Shown here: positions 21,661 through 31,597 of the stretch, in pieces | Position numbering within the stretch: position 1 is the first letter of the stretch | How the letters are laid out: the number at the start of each line of letters is the position of its first letter | NCBI GenBank assembly: GCA_947069175.1 | Contig: CAMTDV010001633.1 | Coordinates: 59,874,102-59,938,101, forward strand | Direction: 5' to 3' | Origin: Scalesia atractyloides | Lineage: Eukaryota > Streptophyta > Magnoliopsida > Asterales > Asteraceae | DNA: 64,000 nt | Program-made: the position numbers and the translations under genes | Notes under the pieces: generated by a model | What the model was told of the DNA's origin: nothing | The model's database searches: none | The model's input: the letters and a program-made list of their open reading frames with translations, nothing else

Positions 21661-22475
21661 AACTCCTCTAAACTTTGTCCAGCCGCCACATACTATTCTC
21701 TTTTCTTATTCGCACAACAACAACAACACAAACCCTAATACATCTACATATCACGCAACCACTTTAGAATTAGGGCTTCTAATCTTTACAATAACACAAC
21801 AATTGAGTCACCAATACGAAAACAACATGAATAAACATACGACATAAATCTAAGTAAAAACGCATCAAATCAATACACACCAAGTCAACCATTCTCATCA
21901 TAACAGGAAACACCACTCAAAGTAATTCAAGCAAACAATCAACAACAATACAGGTTCAATCGAATCTTCACTTACGTGATGATGATTGTTGATGTTGATG
22001 TTCACATCTTGATTCAACCTGCTGATGATTTCATTGGCTAAACCTAAACAATCCGTATCTAATTAATCAAAATACAACGATTAAAAACCACCACTTCCGT
22101 AATCACCGTTAAGGCTTCCACTGTATCAACCTCCTTCATCACAACCACCACCTATGTACTAAACATCAGCGACGAATTGCAATTCCATTCTGTGCCACTA
22201 TGTGCCTTATTGGTTCAATCATAACCACCATTCTCTCTTATCTTTGACCCTGGCGAATGCACCAACTTCGTCCCTCTCCATTCTCTATTTTTAACTATGC
22301 TTACGGTAATCATCAATGGGTTTTTAACCCAATACAACAATTGCACAACAAGTTGATTGATAATATGACGTGTAATGGATTCGCATGTTTGTCCTTGAGA
22401 TTTCGGAGGCTGTGTTCGATAAGTAAAAGGGTGCCATTTAGAATATATATAAACAAAAGTAATTAGTATGATAGA
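21661..22475. other. 5' segment of the Helitron without recognised gene pieces
   Basis: AT-rich, with CAACAACAACAACA and CACAACC low-complexity patches at 21710-21760 and 22100-22160. No motif identified. It may hold promoter or intron sequence of a captured gene. Confidence 0.45.
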
Positions 22476-22658
22476 TAATTGTTATAACAAGAAACAAAAC
22501 AAAACTATTATAACGAATCAAATTATAGCTAAATGAATTGCGAGATTCTCCTAACATTCTTAGAAGCAAAGTTGTTGATTAACTATTCATAATTCATACT
22601 CTATAATATAGCTATCAATTATCTTAATCGATCGGTTATCAACATGGGCAATTCTATA

Positions 22659-23503
22659 CAGGGCCGGCCCAAGCTTTTTGGAGGCCCAAAGCGAATGATA
22701 AAATTGAGGCCCTTGCCGTAAAATACATATCAACGATAACTTACATATAAACAAAAGAAAAAGAGAATAACTTAGTTGGCGGAAAAGCACCGGCTTTGTT
22801 CCAGTATTTTAACTTATTTTTAAAACAAATAAATAAACTCTTAAGACATGTTATTTTCCCTAGTGGACGACCTTGAAACAAAGAAACTGAGCACTAAGTT
22901 CAAAAAAATACCTTATTATACAATACATCTAGAATAAGTCATAATGTACAACTTAGAAACATAAATGAGAGATCTTAAAAAAAACACACACCTCTTTCTA
23001 TTAAAATGTGTTCTTAAGTTGATTGTTGTCTAGATAAATAAGCATGGCATAGACCTCATGCTTCCATTGAAACATTACCAAAAAAATGTCTAGTGTAAAC
23101 TATAACATTACAAAGAAACTCTTTATTACAAAATAATCTAAAAAGAAACTGATTAGTACAAAATTAAAACAAAATAATCAAAACATTACTAATATGTTAA
23201 AAAGAAATTCATATGTTCGAAAGTTATATGACTAAATAATGACCAAAGCAAAACATTACACGGGCTTTTCTTGGGCCATGGAAACAACAAAATAAAAAAA
23301 ATACAAAAAACGCGACAAGTGGGATCTGATCCTAGGAATGAAGTTTGCTGCTAGACTAGACATTATGTTGTCAATTAGTTACATTATGCTTAATATGCAC
23401 ATTACACTCCATAATATATATTGATTTTTTTTAAACGAAGGCCCCAAAAAACTGGAGGTCCTAAGCCGTAGTCTTGGTTTAATATAGGGTTAGGCCGGCC
23501 CTG
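22659..23503. mobile_element. Non-autonomous hAT element, 845 bp, 8-bp TSD
   Basis: The left end CAGGGCCGGCCCAAGC and the right end TTAGGCCGGCCCTG form terminal inverted repeats (CAGGGCCGGCC). Perfect 8-bp target duplications ATTCTATA flank them (22651-22658 and 23504-23511). CAGGG ends plus 8-bp TSD identify hAT. Just inside the ends lie the repeated words TTTTTGGAGGCCC and GGCCCCAAAAAACTGGAGG. No transposase frame remains. Confidence 0.93.
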
Positions 23504-23717
23504 ATTCTATACCGGGGTAAGGGGTTAAATCATTAATTTCCTAATCATTTATCTAGAATCGGTCATCGTCAATCTCAATTTCTCTTCACTTCCAAATTGC
23601 CGGTAATAATTAATTGTTAATTATGTTACTAATGTAACTATTTAGAAGGGCCAAATGCGTATTTGGTATTTGGGTAAATTATTAGTCAGTAATGGGCTAA
23701 CGATGGATGATTATTGA

Positions 23718-24012
23718 ATTTTTTTTGAACGGTCAACAGAATCAATCCCAAGCACTCTCGGGGCACCCACTGGACCAAACGGAGTACTCCGAGAGTAACA
23801 CGGGTCACCACCAATTCCGGGGAAAACCCGGTAACCCACCCGCCCATAGGCACGACGATGAAATTTTCGGTAAAACCAGTTTGGCTCAAGGATCCAACCC
23901 AAGTTTCTCTGGATCTCCTATCATTGCCCACCAATGCCTCACTCTACACCAAGTAGGAGTTAAACTTGCATCTCCCAAGAGAAATGTAAGTTTTCAACCA
24001 CTTATCTAGAGA
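23718..24012 (-). mobile_element. SINE, minus strand
   Basis: A T-run at 23718-23726 is the A-tail on the minus strand. The head at the right end has an A-box-like TAAGTGGTTGAAAAC and a B-box-like GCAAGTTTAACTCC. The core GGTTTTACCGAAAATTTC and CGTCGTGCCTATGGGCGGG match the SINE at 7251-7555, so both belong to one family. The open frames seen on both strands are not genes. Confidence 0.65.
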
Positions 24013-24159
24013 TCATACTTTTAATACATGAAATTGCTACTAGCTTTATACTTTTTAATACATGTCAATCGAGCTACCTTTTTAAAATGTGGGTCATATG
24101 TCCAGTCTCCCACCTTCTAAGACGTGTGTGGATTTGTTTTCATTAATAATTGATTCATA

Positions 24160-24570
24160 TTAGGGATGACAATTTCAGACACAGAAACGAACACACGGTA
24201 CGATCTTAACAGGTTCGTATTAGACCCTTAACAGGTTTTGTATCTGAAATAGGTTATGTTTGTGCCTTAACATGCCGTGTCTGACACGATATGCCATCCT
24301 TAGACTCCACACACCACCCCTCCAGGGCGAGTTCATGTCTTAACAGGTCGTGTTCGTGTCTTAACAGGTCGTGTTCGTGTCTTAACAAGCCGTATAATAT
24401 GCTTGTAAATTTTTTCGTGTCTTACCAGGTCATGTTCGTATAACTTGTTTATTATCATGTTCGTGTTCGTGTTTGGAAAAACTGACACGATAAAATTTTG
24501 TGTCGTATTCGTGTTTACATGTTTTCTATTTGTGTCTTAACATGTCATGTCTAACACGATATGCGGTCCC
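24160..24570. repeat. Imperfect tandem repeat of a 21-bp unit
   Basis: The unit TCTTAACAGGTCGTGTTCGTG and variants recurs at least seven times (for example 24335, 24357, 24378, 24421, and more degenerate copies elsewhere), with ACACGATATG at about 24276 and 24550. It resembles the repetitive interior of some plant MITEs, but I could not define inverted ends or a TSD. Confidence 0.55.
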
Positions 24571-25156
24571 TTCGTATCCGGTTTTTAATAGAATTGATCA
24601 CCACTCATTAATTATATGTACTTTTGAAACTAGATTTTACATTACCTTGTAGGGTGAAAACAATATTAAACTTGATGGTTGATATTGTTAAATACCAGAT
24701 TCACTATAATTGAACTTATTAATTTATGGCCATATAATCTCGATTTTTTGTACCAAGAGTTAAAAGTTGTTATGCTAGATTAAGATGATGTGAATAAAGA
24801 AGTTATATCTGAATAACTTTATTCTAGTTTAACTAAAAGGAAAAGTTACTTGAACGGGAAAATTTGCAAGACGAGTTGTACAATCAACCACACATGCATA
24901 TACTTTATAGTAATCCGGTCTGATTTTTTGTTGGAAACTTATTTTTGTTAAAAGTTATTTGTCACACATATGTTACAAACTTACGTAAATACCTACCTAA
25001 CATACTTTTTTTTCCAACAATAAACACTTGTATCCATACATGTCATACAGATATTTAACCTAAAACACATAAGCATGGCCTAGTTTTCGACATCTCAACA
25101 CAAACACAATGTTCATTGTAACCTTAAACCGATAAAACTACCTATTTACACCTTCA
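24571..25156. other. AT-rich intergenic stretch
   Basis: Nothing recognised; it is the 3' flank of the peptide gene on the opposite strand. Confidence 0.6.
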
Positions 25157-25417
25157 CTAGTGCCCTCCACCCTTTTCGCTTGGACCGGTTGAAGATAGCT
25201 TATAAACTTCAACTTTTTTCTCTATAATGTAGAACTCATCATGAGAATGTTGATCGTTTCTCGATGGTTGAGACGATGGAAATAATTTCACGACCTCCAA
25301 CGTAGGAAGCGCCTTGGGTGAGGTCATGTTTCTTGACTCTACCATCATCATCAAGAACATCAAGGCTAACAAGAAGGAGCTACTTCTAGTGCTACTCATT
25401 GATGATAGCTTGCACAT
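25157..25417 (-). CDS. Secreted peptide precursor of PIP/PIPL type
   Basis: This 86-codon frame is intact and intronless. A second Met at residue 7 gives MSSTRSSSFLLALMFLMMMV, a typical signal peptide with a hydrophobic core, and may be the true start. A variable hydrophilic middle follows (about residues 30-70). The last residues are LSSTGPSEKGGGH then stop. Short secreted precursors whose C-terminus matches (S/T)GPSxxGxGH are the PAMP-induced secreted peptides (PIP/PIPL), processed to short ligands sensed by leucine-rich-repeat receptor kinases such as RLK7. CEP peptides also end in GxGH but have a different core (FRPTxPGxSPGxGH). The minus-strand TATA is about 15-25 bp upstream of the first ATG, which favours a downstream start. 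No frame break, so likely a working host gene. Confidence 0.75.
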   Translation of the reverse strand: MCKLSSMSSTRSSSFLLALMFLMMMVESRNMTSPKALPTLEVVKLFPSSQPSRNDQHSHDEFYIIEKKVEVYKLSSTGPSEKGGGH

Positions 25418-25430
25418 AAGAAAAGAGGGT

Positions 25431-25443
25431 GGTTATATATATA
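25431..25443 (-). promoter_or_regulatory. TATA box of the peptide gene
   Basis: Minus strand reads CTATATATATAAC. Its closeness to the first ATG suggests transcription starts near 25405-25415, so the second ATG (25397-25399) may be the first one in the mRNA. Confidence 0.5.
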
Positions 25444-25980
25444 GTGTTTGGATGTGGGTATGGGTATGGGTGGGTTGCTATCTCGGGTAAGAGAATATGG
25501 AAACTTAAGGGGTGGTGGAGAAATAGGGTGGAAAAGAATGGTGTAGCGGCTGCCGGCCAGAATCTCCACCGTAGCACGTTAGGATTGTAGGGTATTTGAC
25601 TTGAATGTTTGAATGATAGTTCCATTTTGTTTGGTGGAGTTTAATAGATTGTAACTTTTGCACTTTTTCTGATTCTCCAATACACATGGGATTCTCTTTG
25701 ACTAAATGTAGAGCTTAGCTAGCATTTCTCTTATACAAATGAGAAAAATATCATGAAAGATGAGTAAAATTCAAAGTTTCCCTATAATTTGTAAGTTTCT
25801 TCTCTCCTCTAATATAATGAAAGATGAGTAAAAGGGAAAGTGTCCCTCTGTTAATTTGTAAATTTGTAAGTTTGTTCTCTTCTCTTACTATTCAATTTTT
25901 ATCTATTTGATTGGTGTGGTTGTGACATGCTCTCTTCTTATTGGTTCTCTTCCATTACCGTCGAATCCCCTAACTCAGGT
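25444..25980. other. Promoter-side flank of the peptide gene
   Basis: Includes a short repeated phrase, GAAAGATGAGTAAAA(T/G), near 25755 and 25818, with AAGTTT(G)C/GTTTCTTCTCT context. No gene seen. Confidence 0.5.
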
Positions 25981-26645
25981 TGGAGACGAAGGTGACTCGT
26001 CAGCGTCCGGTTGAGTTCTCCTTATGATCTGCAAAATAATAAGTCGTTAGCCTCTTCACGGAGGGCCCCGGGGGGGGGGGGTCCGTGACCAAGCTCCGGC
26101 GTGAAGATAAGTAAGGCTGCCGGGTATAATAAGTAATTCCGGCAATGATACTGCAGCCGGAATGTGAGGTGTGGATCCTAGGATTCGAGTATTCAATGTG
26201 ACGAGGGAATGTTTTAGAGTGAATGTTCTAGTGGTGACTTAATGCAGGTAGTATTGAATGCATACCTTTGATGATCATCAGCCCGACTTATAAAGAGAGA
26301 TGAGCTTATTACCTTCTAGAGATCCCCGTGCAATCTAACGGTAATCTCGGGTGCCAATGGGGATCTCTGATAGCCCAGGACACGTGTCCCCTTATCACTG
26401 GTGAGATGCTTCTCGTATTTAATGAGAGCTGCAACTACCTCGTACTTCCTTGGTCATGACCGTCTTTTCTGTGTTGCAGTCATTTAATGCTTGTGCCTTG
26501 GAGTAGACAACAGGAGTTGAATGGGCTTTAGTTCGCACTCTTCCTTCACACACCGAGCCCTTTGAGGATGTGAGTATGGCCCTTCTAAGATGCCCATTAA
26601 GGTAGCCCAAGACGAGGAGCCCGATCAGGGCCCTCGTCGACAATT
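25981..26645. mobile_element. Possible Tat-lineage gypsy fragment
   Basis: GC-richer than its neighbours, with a long G-run at about 26068-26081 and the phrase CTTCACGGAGGGCCCC. This wording resembles LTR ends and leaders of Tat/Ogre-type gypsy elements in dicots, from memory. No coding frame of substance; the 74-codon minus frame at 26419-26643 is not convincing. Confidence 0.3.
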
Positions 26646-27082
26646 ACTTTAAGCAGATTAGGTTATTTTAAATAACCTATAAATTAGTGCATATAGATTG
26701 GATTTGTATACCCAGTTAATATGATATAATTAGTTTTTGTATGATTTTGTTAAAAATATTTTAAGTAATTATAGTCTATTTTAACGATCCTGCCTTTTGG
26801 ATTATTAATATTTCATTTTTGTATCGGTTAAAATTTTGCGAGTTAACACGCTGCAACACGGGTACGTGATTCAACGCTTTTACTTCTATTTTGTTTGGTT
26901 TTTACAGATCCATCGCAATGCGCGAGTCTTAAATACTCGTTGTTCATAAACATATATATGGTTACTTATATTATAATATATGGTTACTTATATTATATTA
27001 TCAGAATAAAAGCATTAAAATGCTAGATACATTCTAGTAAATATTTAAAACGAGAAAACTACAATGGAAAAAAAGTTTATTT
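26646..27082. other. AT-rich stretch, possible degraded Helitron end
   Basis: Near 26911-26938 a CATCGCAATGCGCGAG hairpin-like word is followed by TCTTAAATACTCGT, close to the ...CTAGT end of many plant Helitrons but with CTCG instead of CTAG. A GGTTACTTATATTATA repeat lies at 26957-27000. No gene. Confidence 0.35.
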
Positions 27083-27215
27083 TTTAACGGCAACGTTTAC
27101 ATACTCTTAAATTACACCAAATAAATCCTAATTTACTCCTTGCTTGAGACTGAACCGTAGACCTCCTTATAAGAGGTAAGAGCCTCTACCAAGTGAACTA
27201 GCCTCACATTGACGG
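27083..27215 (-). mobile_element. SINE fragment with tRNA-like head, minus strand
   Basis: Minus strand reads an A-box region TTCACTTGGTAGAGGCTC and a B-box-like GGTTCAGTCTC, then after a short body ends GTTGCCGTTAAAAAATA. The 3' end matches that of the SINE at 7251. The short body suggests an internal deletion or truncated member. Confidence 0.6.
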
Positions 27216-27299
27216 GAAAAAATTTATTAATATCATATATTAAAAGTTATACTAAACATTATAACAACCTTTATTCATAGGTTGGTTGCGCACACATTA

Positions 27300-27945
27300 A
27301 ATATGGTCAACCTAACTGAAGGGTATAGTCCCTGATCTTGCACCGACTACACGAGTTAACCTTAGCTCGGGCGCGAGGCAATACCTAGAAGAGATTAGAT
27401 CCAATACTTAGTTCTACTACAAACGAATTGGTGCAAGGCCAAGAAGCGCAGAGACACCTACGCTGGCAAGGCAGTGTTGGACAATACAAAAGGTACGATC
27501 GACAGAGCAGTTTACCAATGAGCGCACGACAAGCTGTACTCTACCGTGCCGCACGATAGAGCAATAGTGCAGGAGACAAGAAGTACAGAAGGACACATAC
27601 GTGGCACCAATCAGCGTGCACCGACCACTGCTCCATGATCTCCACTTAACTGCTGATGCCAGACCAGACAATAAGGACAATCGTCTAGACACGTGGATCC
27701 ATTCAACGTGCGCCAGCTATGCCCTCTCCTGTAAACACTAACGGTCATGACAGAGGGCAAAACAGAGATTCCTAGTTGTCGGTCTCCGGCCCAAGGCCCA
27801 TCAGCCCATCTCCTTAACCACTCACTTTGGCTATAAACAGAGAACTTCGGCTACAGGTTTAAGCATCGCCCTCTTGCTATCCATTTAATACACACACTTT
27901 TATCCTCAAATCAAGTTCTTATTCTCACGCTGGTGGGTTGATATG
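27300..27945 (+). mobile_element. Truncated gypsy LTR, probably Tat lineage
   Basis: It has a TATA-like TGGCTATAAACAGAG at about 27829-27843 and ends around TCTTATTCTCACGCTGGTGG. These resemble the promoter and 3' end of Tat-type LTRs (usually ...TCTCACGCCGGAGG). No coding sequence. Its continuation is cut by another element at about 27946. Confidence 0.4.
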
Positions 27946-28138
27946 CACAAAATGCAACATATAAATTATATCAAACAAGGTATAAAATCAACCCATTTTA
28001 TGTACTAATGTTGTAAAAAAGTGTGTTTCTTTATATACTTTTGATTTTCAGGACTAAATGAGCTTAAACGCAGAAAAGGAACACATTAACGGCAAAAACC
28101 AACATAAATATAAGAAAGAAGAGTTGACACACTATGCC
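27946..28138. mobile_element. Unclassified LTR-like fragment
   Basis: Starts TTGATATGCACAAAATGCAAC and includes a TTTCAGGACTAAATGAGC phrase, which recalls Athila-type LTRs. It is the insertion target of element G1, whose LTR starts at 28139; the five bases before it are ATGCC. Confidence 0.3.
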
Positions 28139-28322
28139 TGTAACATTTGTCAAAAACGGGTTTTCCAAACCCGCTTCGTCTGTAATCGAATATCAAGTTA
28201 TAAATGTTTCGTTACGTATTTATGTCAATTTTAATTTTTAATGATGCATAATTAATAAACAAACTAGAATATAAAAGTTATAATTGATAAAAAGTAAAAA
28301 TAAAATATTTAAAATAAAAATC

Positions 28323-28401
28323 AGGCTGCCGGGACTCGAACCCAGGTCAGCCGGGTTAAGCATAAGACTTATCACACATACATATAACCACTCCGCCACT
28401 T
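28323..28401 (-). repeat. tRNA-like module, minus strand, in the G1 LTR
   Basis: On the minus strand an A-box-like TGGCGGAGTGGT is followed about 45 bp later by a B box GGTTCGAGTCC with a good T-stem (CTGGG-TTCGAGT-CCCGG). A T5 run follows just downstream. The equivalent place in the solo LTR holds a similar module at 60467-60547. It is tRNA-derived, not a complete tRNA gene. Confidence 0.75.
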
Positions 28402-29234
28402 GATGTTTTCTGTGAATTCTAGGAAACAATTAAATTTTATGATCAATCATGAATCGATCTGTTTACGCTAACTGTAACCAAAATCGTTCACCAAACGTCC
28501 AAAAACGTTTGATTGTTCGCGGTTTACCGATTATAACCGATACACCGACACCTTCAATCAATTTGATCTTGAATGGACTTGAATTCATAAGTTGATCGGT
28601 TTTAATAACCGAAAAATCTGCACTTCCTGATTTACTCCAACCTTAGTCCCCTCTCGCGACTCAAACTCATCTGCAAACCTTCAATTTCATTTTCGCACTA
28701 CTTTCAGTTCGTCGAAGCAGCTTTTTGAACTCGCCGGACTTTCGCCGAAAAACCGTGTCTTCCATAAAATCAGTAAGTCTCTTAATTCTTTCATCGTCTA
28801 TCAGTTGTTAAGCTATTGCTAACTCAAAACCTTCAATCGGAATCAGTTTCAGACGTCGATATCGAATAATTCACTCTCGCTGGAAAACTTCTGAAAATTC
28901 CTATTTTCCGCTGTAAAACGGTATAGTCATTCAAACCTTCTGATAACTCTTGTTTAGTACTTCAATTCCATAATTAGCTAATCAAAACTGTTAATTTGTT
29001 CGCTCAGTCGAAGTTCATAAAAACAGAGCCGACGACTTCGCCGGAGTTCTGAGAAAGATCATCATTCCGGTATGTTCATTCCCGAAACTTTTCCTATCCG
29101 TTACATATAAATCATTTGTACGTCTGTTAATTGTTTTAAGCAAGAATCAGTTGATTAAATCATTGTCTGTGAATTTAGCGAAGAAGATGAAGTCTGTTAT
29201 GATTATAAGATTAATTAAAATCGGTAATATAAAC

Positions 29235-29342
29235 GGGTTAGACACACAGTCCAGCGGTGGACTTTGTGCAAACAATACGCATACGTCCCGAGTTCGATCC
29301 TTGACACACACACACTCTCTGTAATTAAAATGTTTTTTTTTT
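29235..29342 (+). repeat. tRNA-like unit 1 of the G1 LTR array
   Basis: Hairpin CACACAGTCCA-GCGG-TGGACTTTGTG (one mismatch) occupies the D-arm/A-box position. The B-box-like GAGTTCGATCC is at 29290-29300 and a T10 run at 29333-29342 would be a Pol III terminator. Confidence 0.75.
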
Positions 29343-29403
29343 AAACTGAACCGGATCCTTTCGCAATTAGATGTTAAGTATAATAAAAATCAGTATATTA
29401 ACC

Positions 29404-29507
29404 AAGTTAGACACACAGTCCAGCGGTGGACTGTGTGCAACATTAAATCACAGGTCCAGGGTTCGAGACCTGTTGACGGCACCGGTTTGATAATTAAAAT
29501 CCTTTTT
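29404..29507 (+). repeat. tRNA-like unit 2 of the G1 LTR array
   Basis: A perfect 11-bp hairpin (CACACAGTCCA/TGGACTGTGTG, loop GCGG) at 29412-29437, B box GGTTCGAGACC at 29460-29470, T5 run at 29503-29507. It starts 169 bp after unit 1. Confidence 0.8.
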
Positions 29508-29573
29508 AAGAAATAAATGAATTTTGAATAAATTAAAACAGTATATAAATATAATTAAAAACAGAAATATTTC

Positions 29574-29741
29574 GGGTTAGACACGTAGCTCAGTTGGTAG
29601 AGCTGCGTGCACGCGTACGGGAGGTCTCGGGTTCGAGCCTCACCCAGCGCATACATGCACACAATAGAACCGGTCAAACAGTCAACAGTCGCAGTCAAAC
29701 AATCAACGGTCAATGGTCAACGCAAAAGTCAACATTTTTTT
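29574..29741 (+). repeat. tRNA-like unit 3 of the G1 LTR array, best A/B boxes
   Basis: TAGCTCAGTTGGTAGAGC (29586-29603) is an excellent D-arm/A box with paired GCTC/GAGC. The B box GGGTTCGAGCC is at 29629-29639 and a T7 run at 29735-29741. It starts 170 bp after unit 2. About 100 bp here are nearly identical to 61741-61838 in the solo LTR while the flanks differ. The acceptor stem is poor, so it is not called as a tRNA gene. Confidence 0.82.
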
Positions 29742-30801
29742 ATATTTTTATTTATTTAATTTAATTCAAAAATCAATTAAAAATACTTAAAAATAATGTT
29801 TTTAAAGATAGGAAATAGCCTTAAACCCACAAAAATATATCTAAAAATCCTATTAAAATTATTAATAAAATCCACTCATTTACTATACTTTCCATTATTA
29901 TTTAGGTTAGTTAATCCTCATTGATCAATCCTTCAAACTCGTGCGCATCTCATCATCTCCAACCGAACGCACCAATGTGAGTGAATCTCTACAAATTCCC
30001 CGTTTTAATCACGTGTTTGGGGTGTATCATGTGTCTTACCAATTATTATATTTAAATCATTGTGCATACATCATATCATGAACAAATGTGTATTCAGCTT
30101 GTATCAACTGTTTGTGTGGTTTATTTAGATTTAATTTATTATTTTCAGTACATGCAATTTCATAGGCCGCCGCTCCCCATTACATTATGAGCGTTGAGCA
30201 GTTCCCCATTACATTATGAGCGTGAACCGGGCGTTGCCAACATACGATCGGCTCCGTTTGATTGAGCCTTGATCGCACAGACATTCATCATAGGCCGTCA
30301 GTTCCCCATTACATTATGAGCGTGAACGTGACGTTGCCAACATATACAGTTTCATTCATGTTATATATTCATGCAAGTTCATATGTTATTGTATGTTATT
30401 GTTTGTGGTTGTTATTGCTATTGTTTGATTATTTACATTTGCTCACATATGACTATTGCACAATTTTTCCTTGATAAAAATAACAAGAAATCAATAATAA
30501 ATGTTTATCTAACAAGGTTCACTCGCCAACTTATGTTGACCCAAAAACCCCCATTTTACACATGATACAGGTGATCCAGCCGCAGCAAGAAACACATAGG
30601 ATTGGCTTAGAAGAATAAACTGGTTTAGAGCTTGGATTGTTTAGTTGGTTATTTTTCTTTGTATTTGTATGGACATGTTTGGATTATTGAGAACGTAATT
30701 TTGACTTTAATAAATATGAAACATATTAGTAAATATCATGAGCTTTGGTGATAACCCAATTATGCCCCGACTCTTATTCCGCTGCGGGTCGGGGTGTGAC
30801 A

Positions 30802-30817
30802 TATTGGTATCAGAGCC
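30802..30817 (+). other. Primer-binding site of G1
   Basis: TATTGGTATCAGAGCC contains TGGTATCAGAGC, complementary to the 3' end of plant initiator Met tRNA, directly after the LTR. Confidence 0.92.
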
Positions 30818-31597
30818 ATGACTATAGGGATATAGGATAGGTTATTAGACCCTTAGAGCCTATACTATAGTTGATTATAAATTTTTAAGATTTTTGTGTG
30901 TTACATGCAAAATTCATGATGTTTATATGTTTTATGTTTAATGTTACATTCAATGTTATGAAAGCATGTTCATAAGTACATATTAGTATATAATGCCTAT
31001 CATGAATCATATTCTCATAACATATCATATCCATGAAAGCACACATCACATCATTTTGATGATTGTTTTTACAATGATTTTTGTATTTTCAAATCACATC
31101 AAAGTGAGTTCTCATGACGGGCATGTAGTAACTGGAAGGGTACAAGTACCGTAGTCGGAACGTCCTGTCTAGGCTGGCATTCGTATAAATCCAAAATAAA
31201 GGATCAGTAATGATGAGAGTACGAAGTACCTATTAGGCCAAAGCATGCTATATCAAACGTCGTGTGAGCTAACCCCACTTTGAGTTGTCATTGTGTCTAC
31301 ACCTGAACACATTCCGACCATACATCTCGTAAACATATTTCGTGGTTTTCATTCGGGTGATGCGAGTGTTAAATCGCCAATACTAATGTGAATCCTACCA
31401 AGCCAATAAACATGGGGGCCCACATGACTATACAGGTGAAGGTATGGGGGACATTTGAGGCCCAACATGAGCAAACCCAAGACAGCCTATGGATGTAGTT
31501 GCATTATTGATATTTATGTTATTTTCATTTTCTTTAAGACACATGACACCTAAAAAGACTCCATAAACTCACAATCTTCTTATGTATGTTCCTGTAG
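30818..31597 (+). other. Leader of G1
   Basis: Untranslated leader between primer-binding site and gag. No palindrome array of the TTCGnnCGAA type and no reading frame seen. Confidence 0.6.

Larger units (their letters stand above)
17671..22475 (-). mobile_element. Non-autonomous Helitron, 4805 bp, carrying five host-gene fragments
   Basis: On the minus strand the 3' end shows a perfect 7-bp hairpin (CACGGGT/ACCCGTG around AATTT, plus-strand 17682-17700), a short spacer and CTAG (17671-17674) followed by host T. The proposed 5' end is TCTATCATACTAATTAC, starting at 22475 and preceded by host A, so the insertion lies between A and T as Helitrons require. Between the ends, fragments of a cysteine protease, a copper ATPase, Sec61 beta, a bZIP and a UPL3-like ligase all run in the Helitron's own orientation, with introns retained. 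No Rep/helicase frame is present, so it depended on an autonomous partner. The 3' end is clear; the 5' end is plausible. Confidence 0.65.
28139..30801 (+). mobile_element. 5' LTR of gypsy element G1, 2663 bp
   Basis: Begins TGTAACATTTGTC and ends GGTCGGGGTGTGACA, followed at once by an initiator-Met-type primer-binding site. It matches in layout the 2653-bp solo LTR at 60284-62936. It carries one minus-strand and three plus-strand tRNA-like modules. Near 30165-30340 a phrase containing TTCCCCATTACATTATGAGC is repeated three times. Confidence 0.9.

Noticed and set aside
26911..26938. Helitron 3' end
   Set aside because: The hairpin is weak and the terminal word is CTCG instead of CTAG; kept only as a possible remnant.
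27417..27692. 91-codon minus-strand frame
   Set aside because: Located in a probable Tat-type LTR with no protein-like motif.
29574..29652. Annotating a functional tRNA gene
   Set aside because: The D arm and B box are good, but the acceptor and anticodon stems do not pair well and the unit is part of a 170-bp tandem array, so it is called tRNA-like only.
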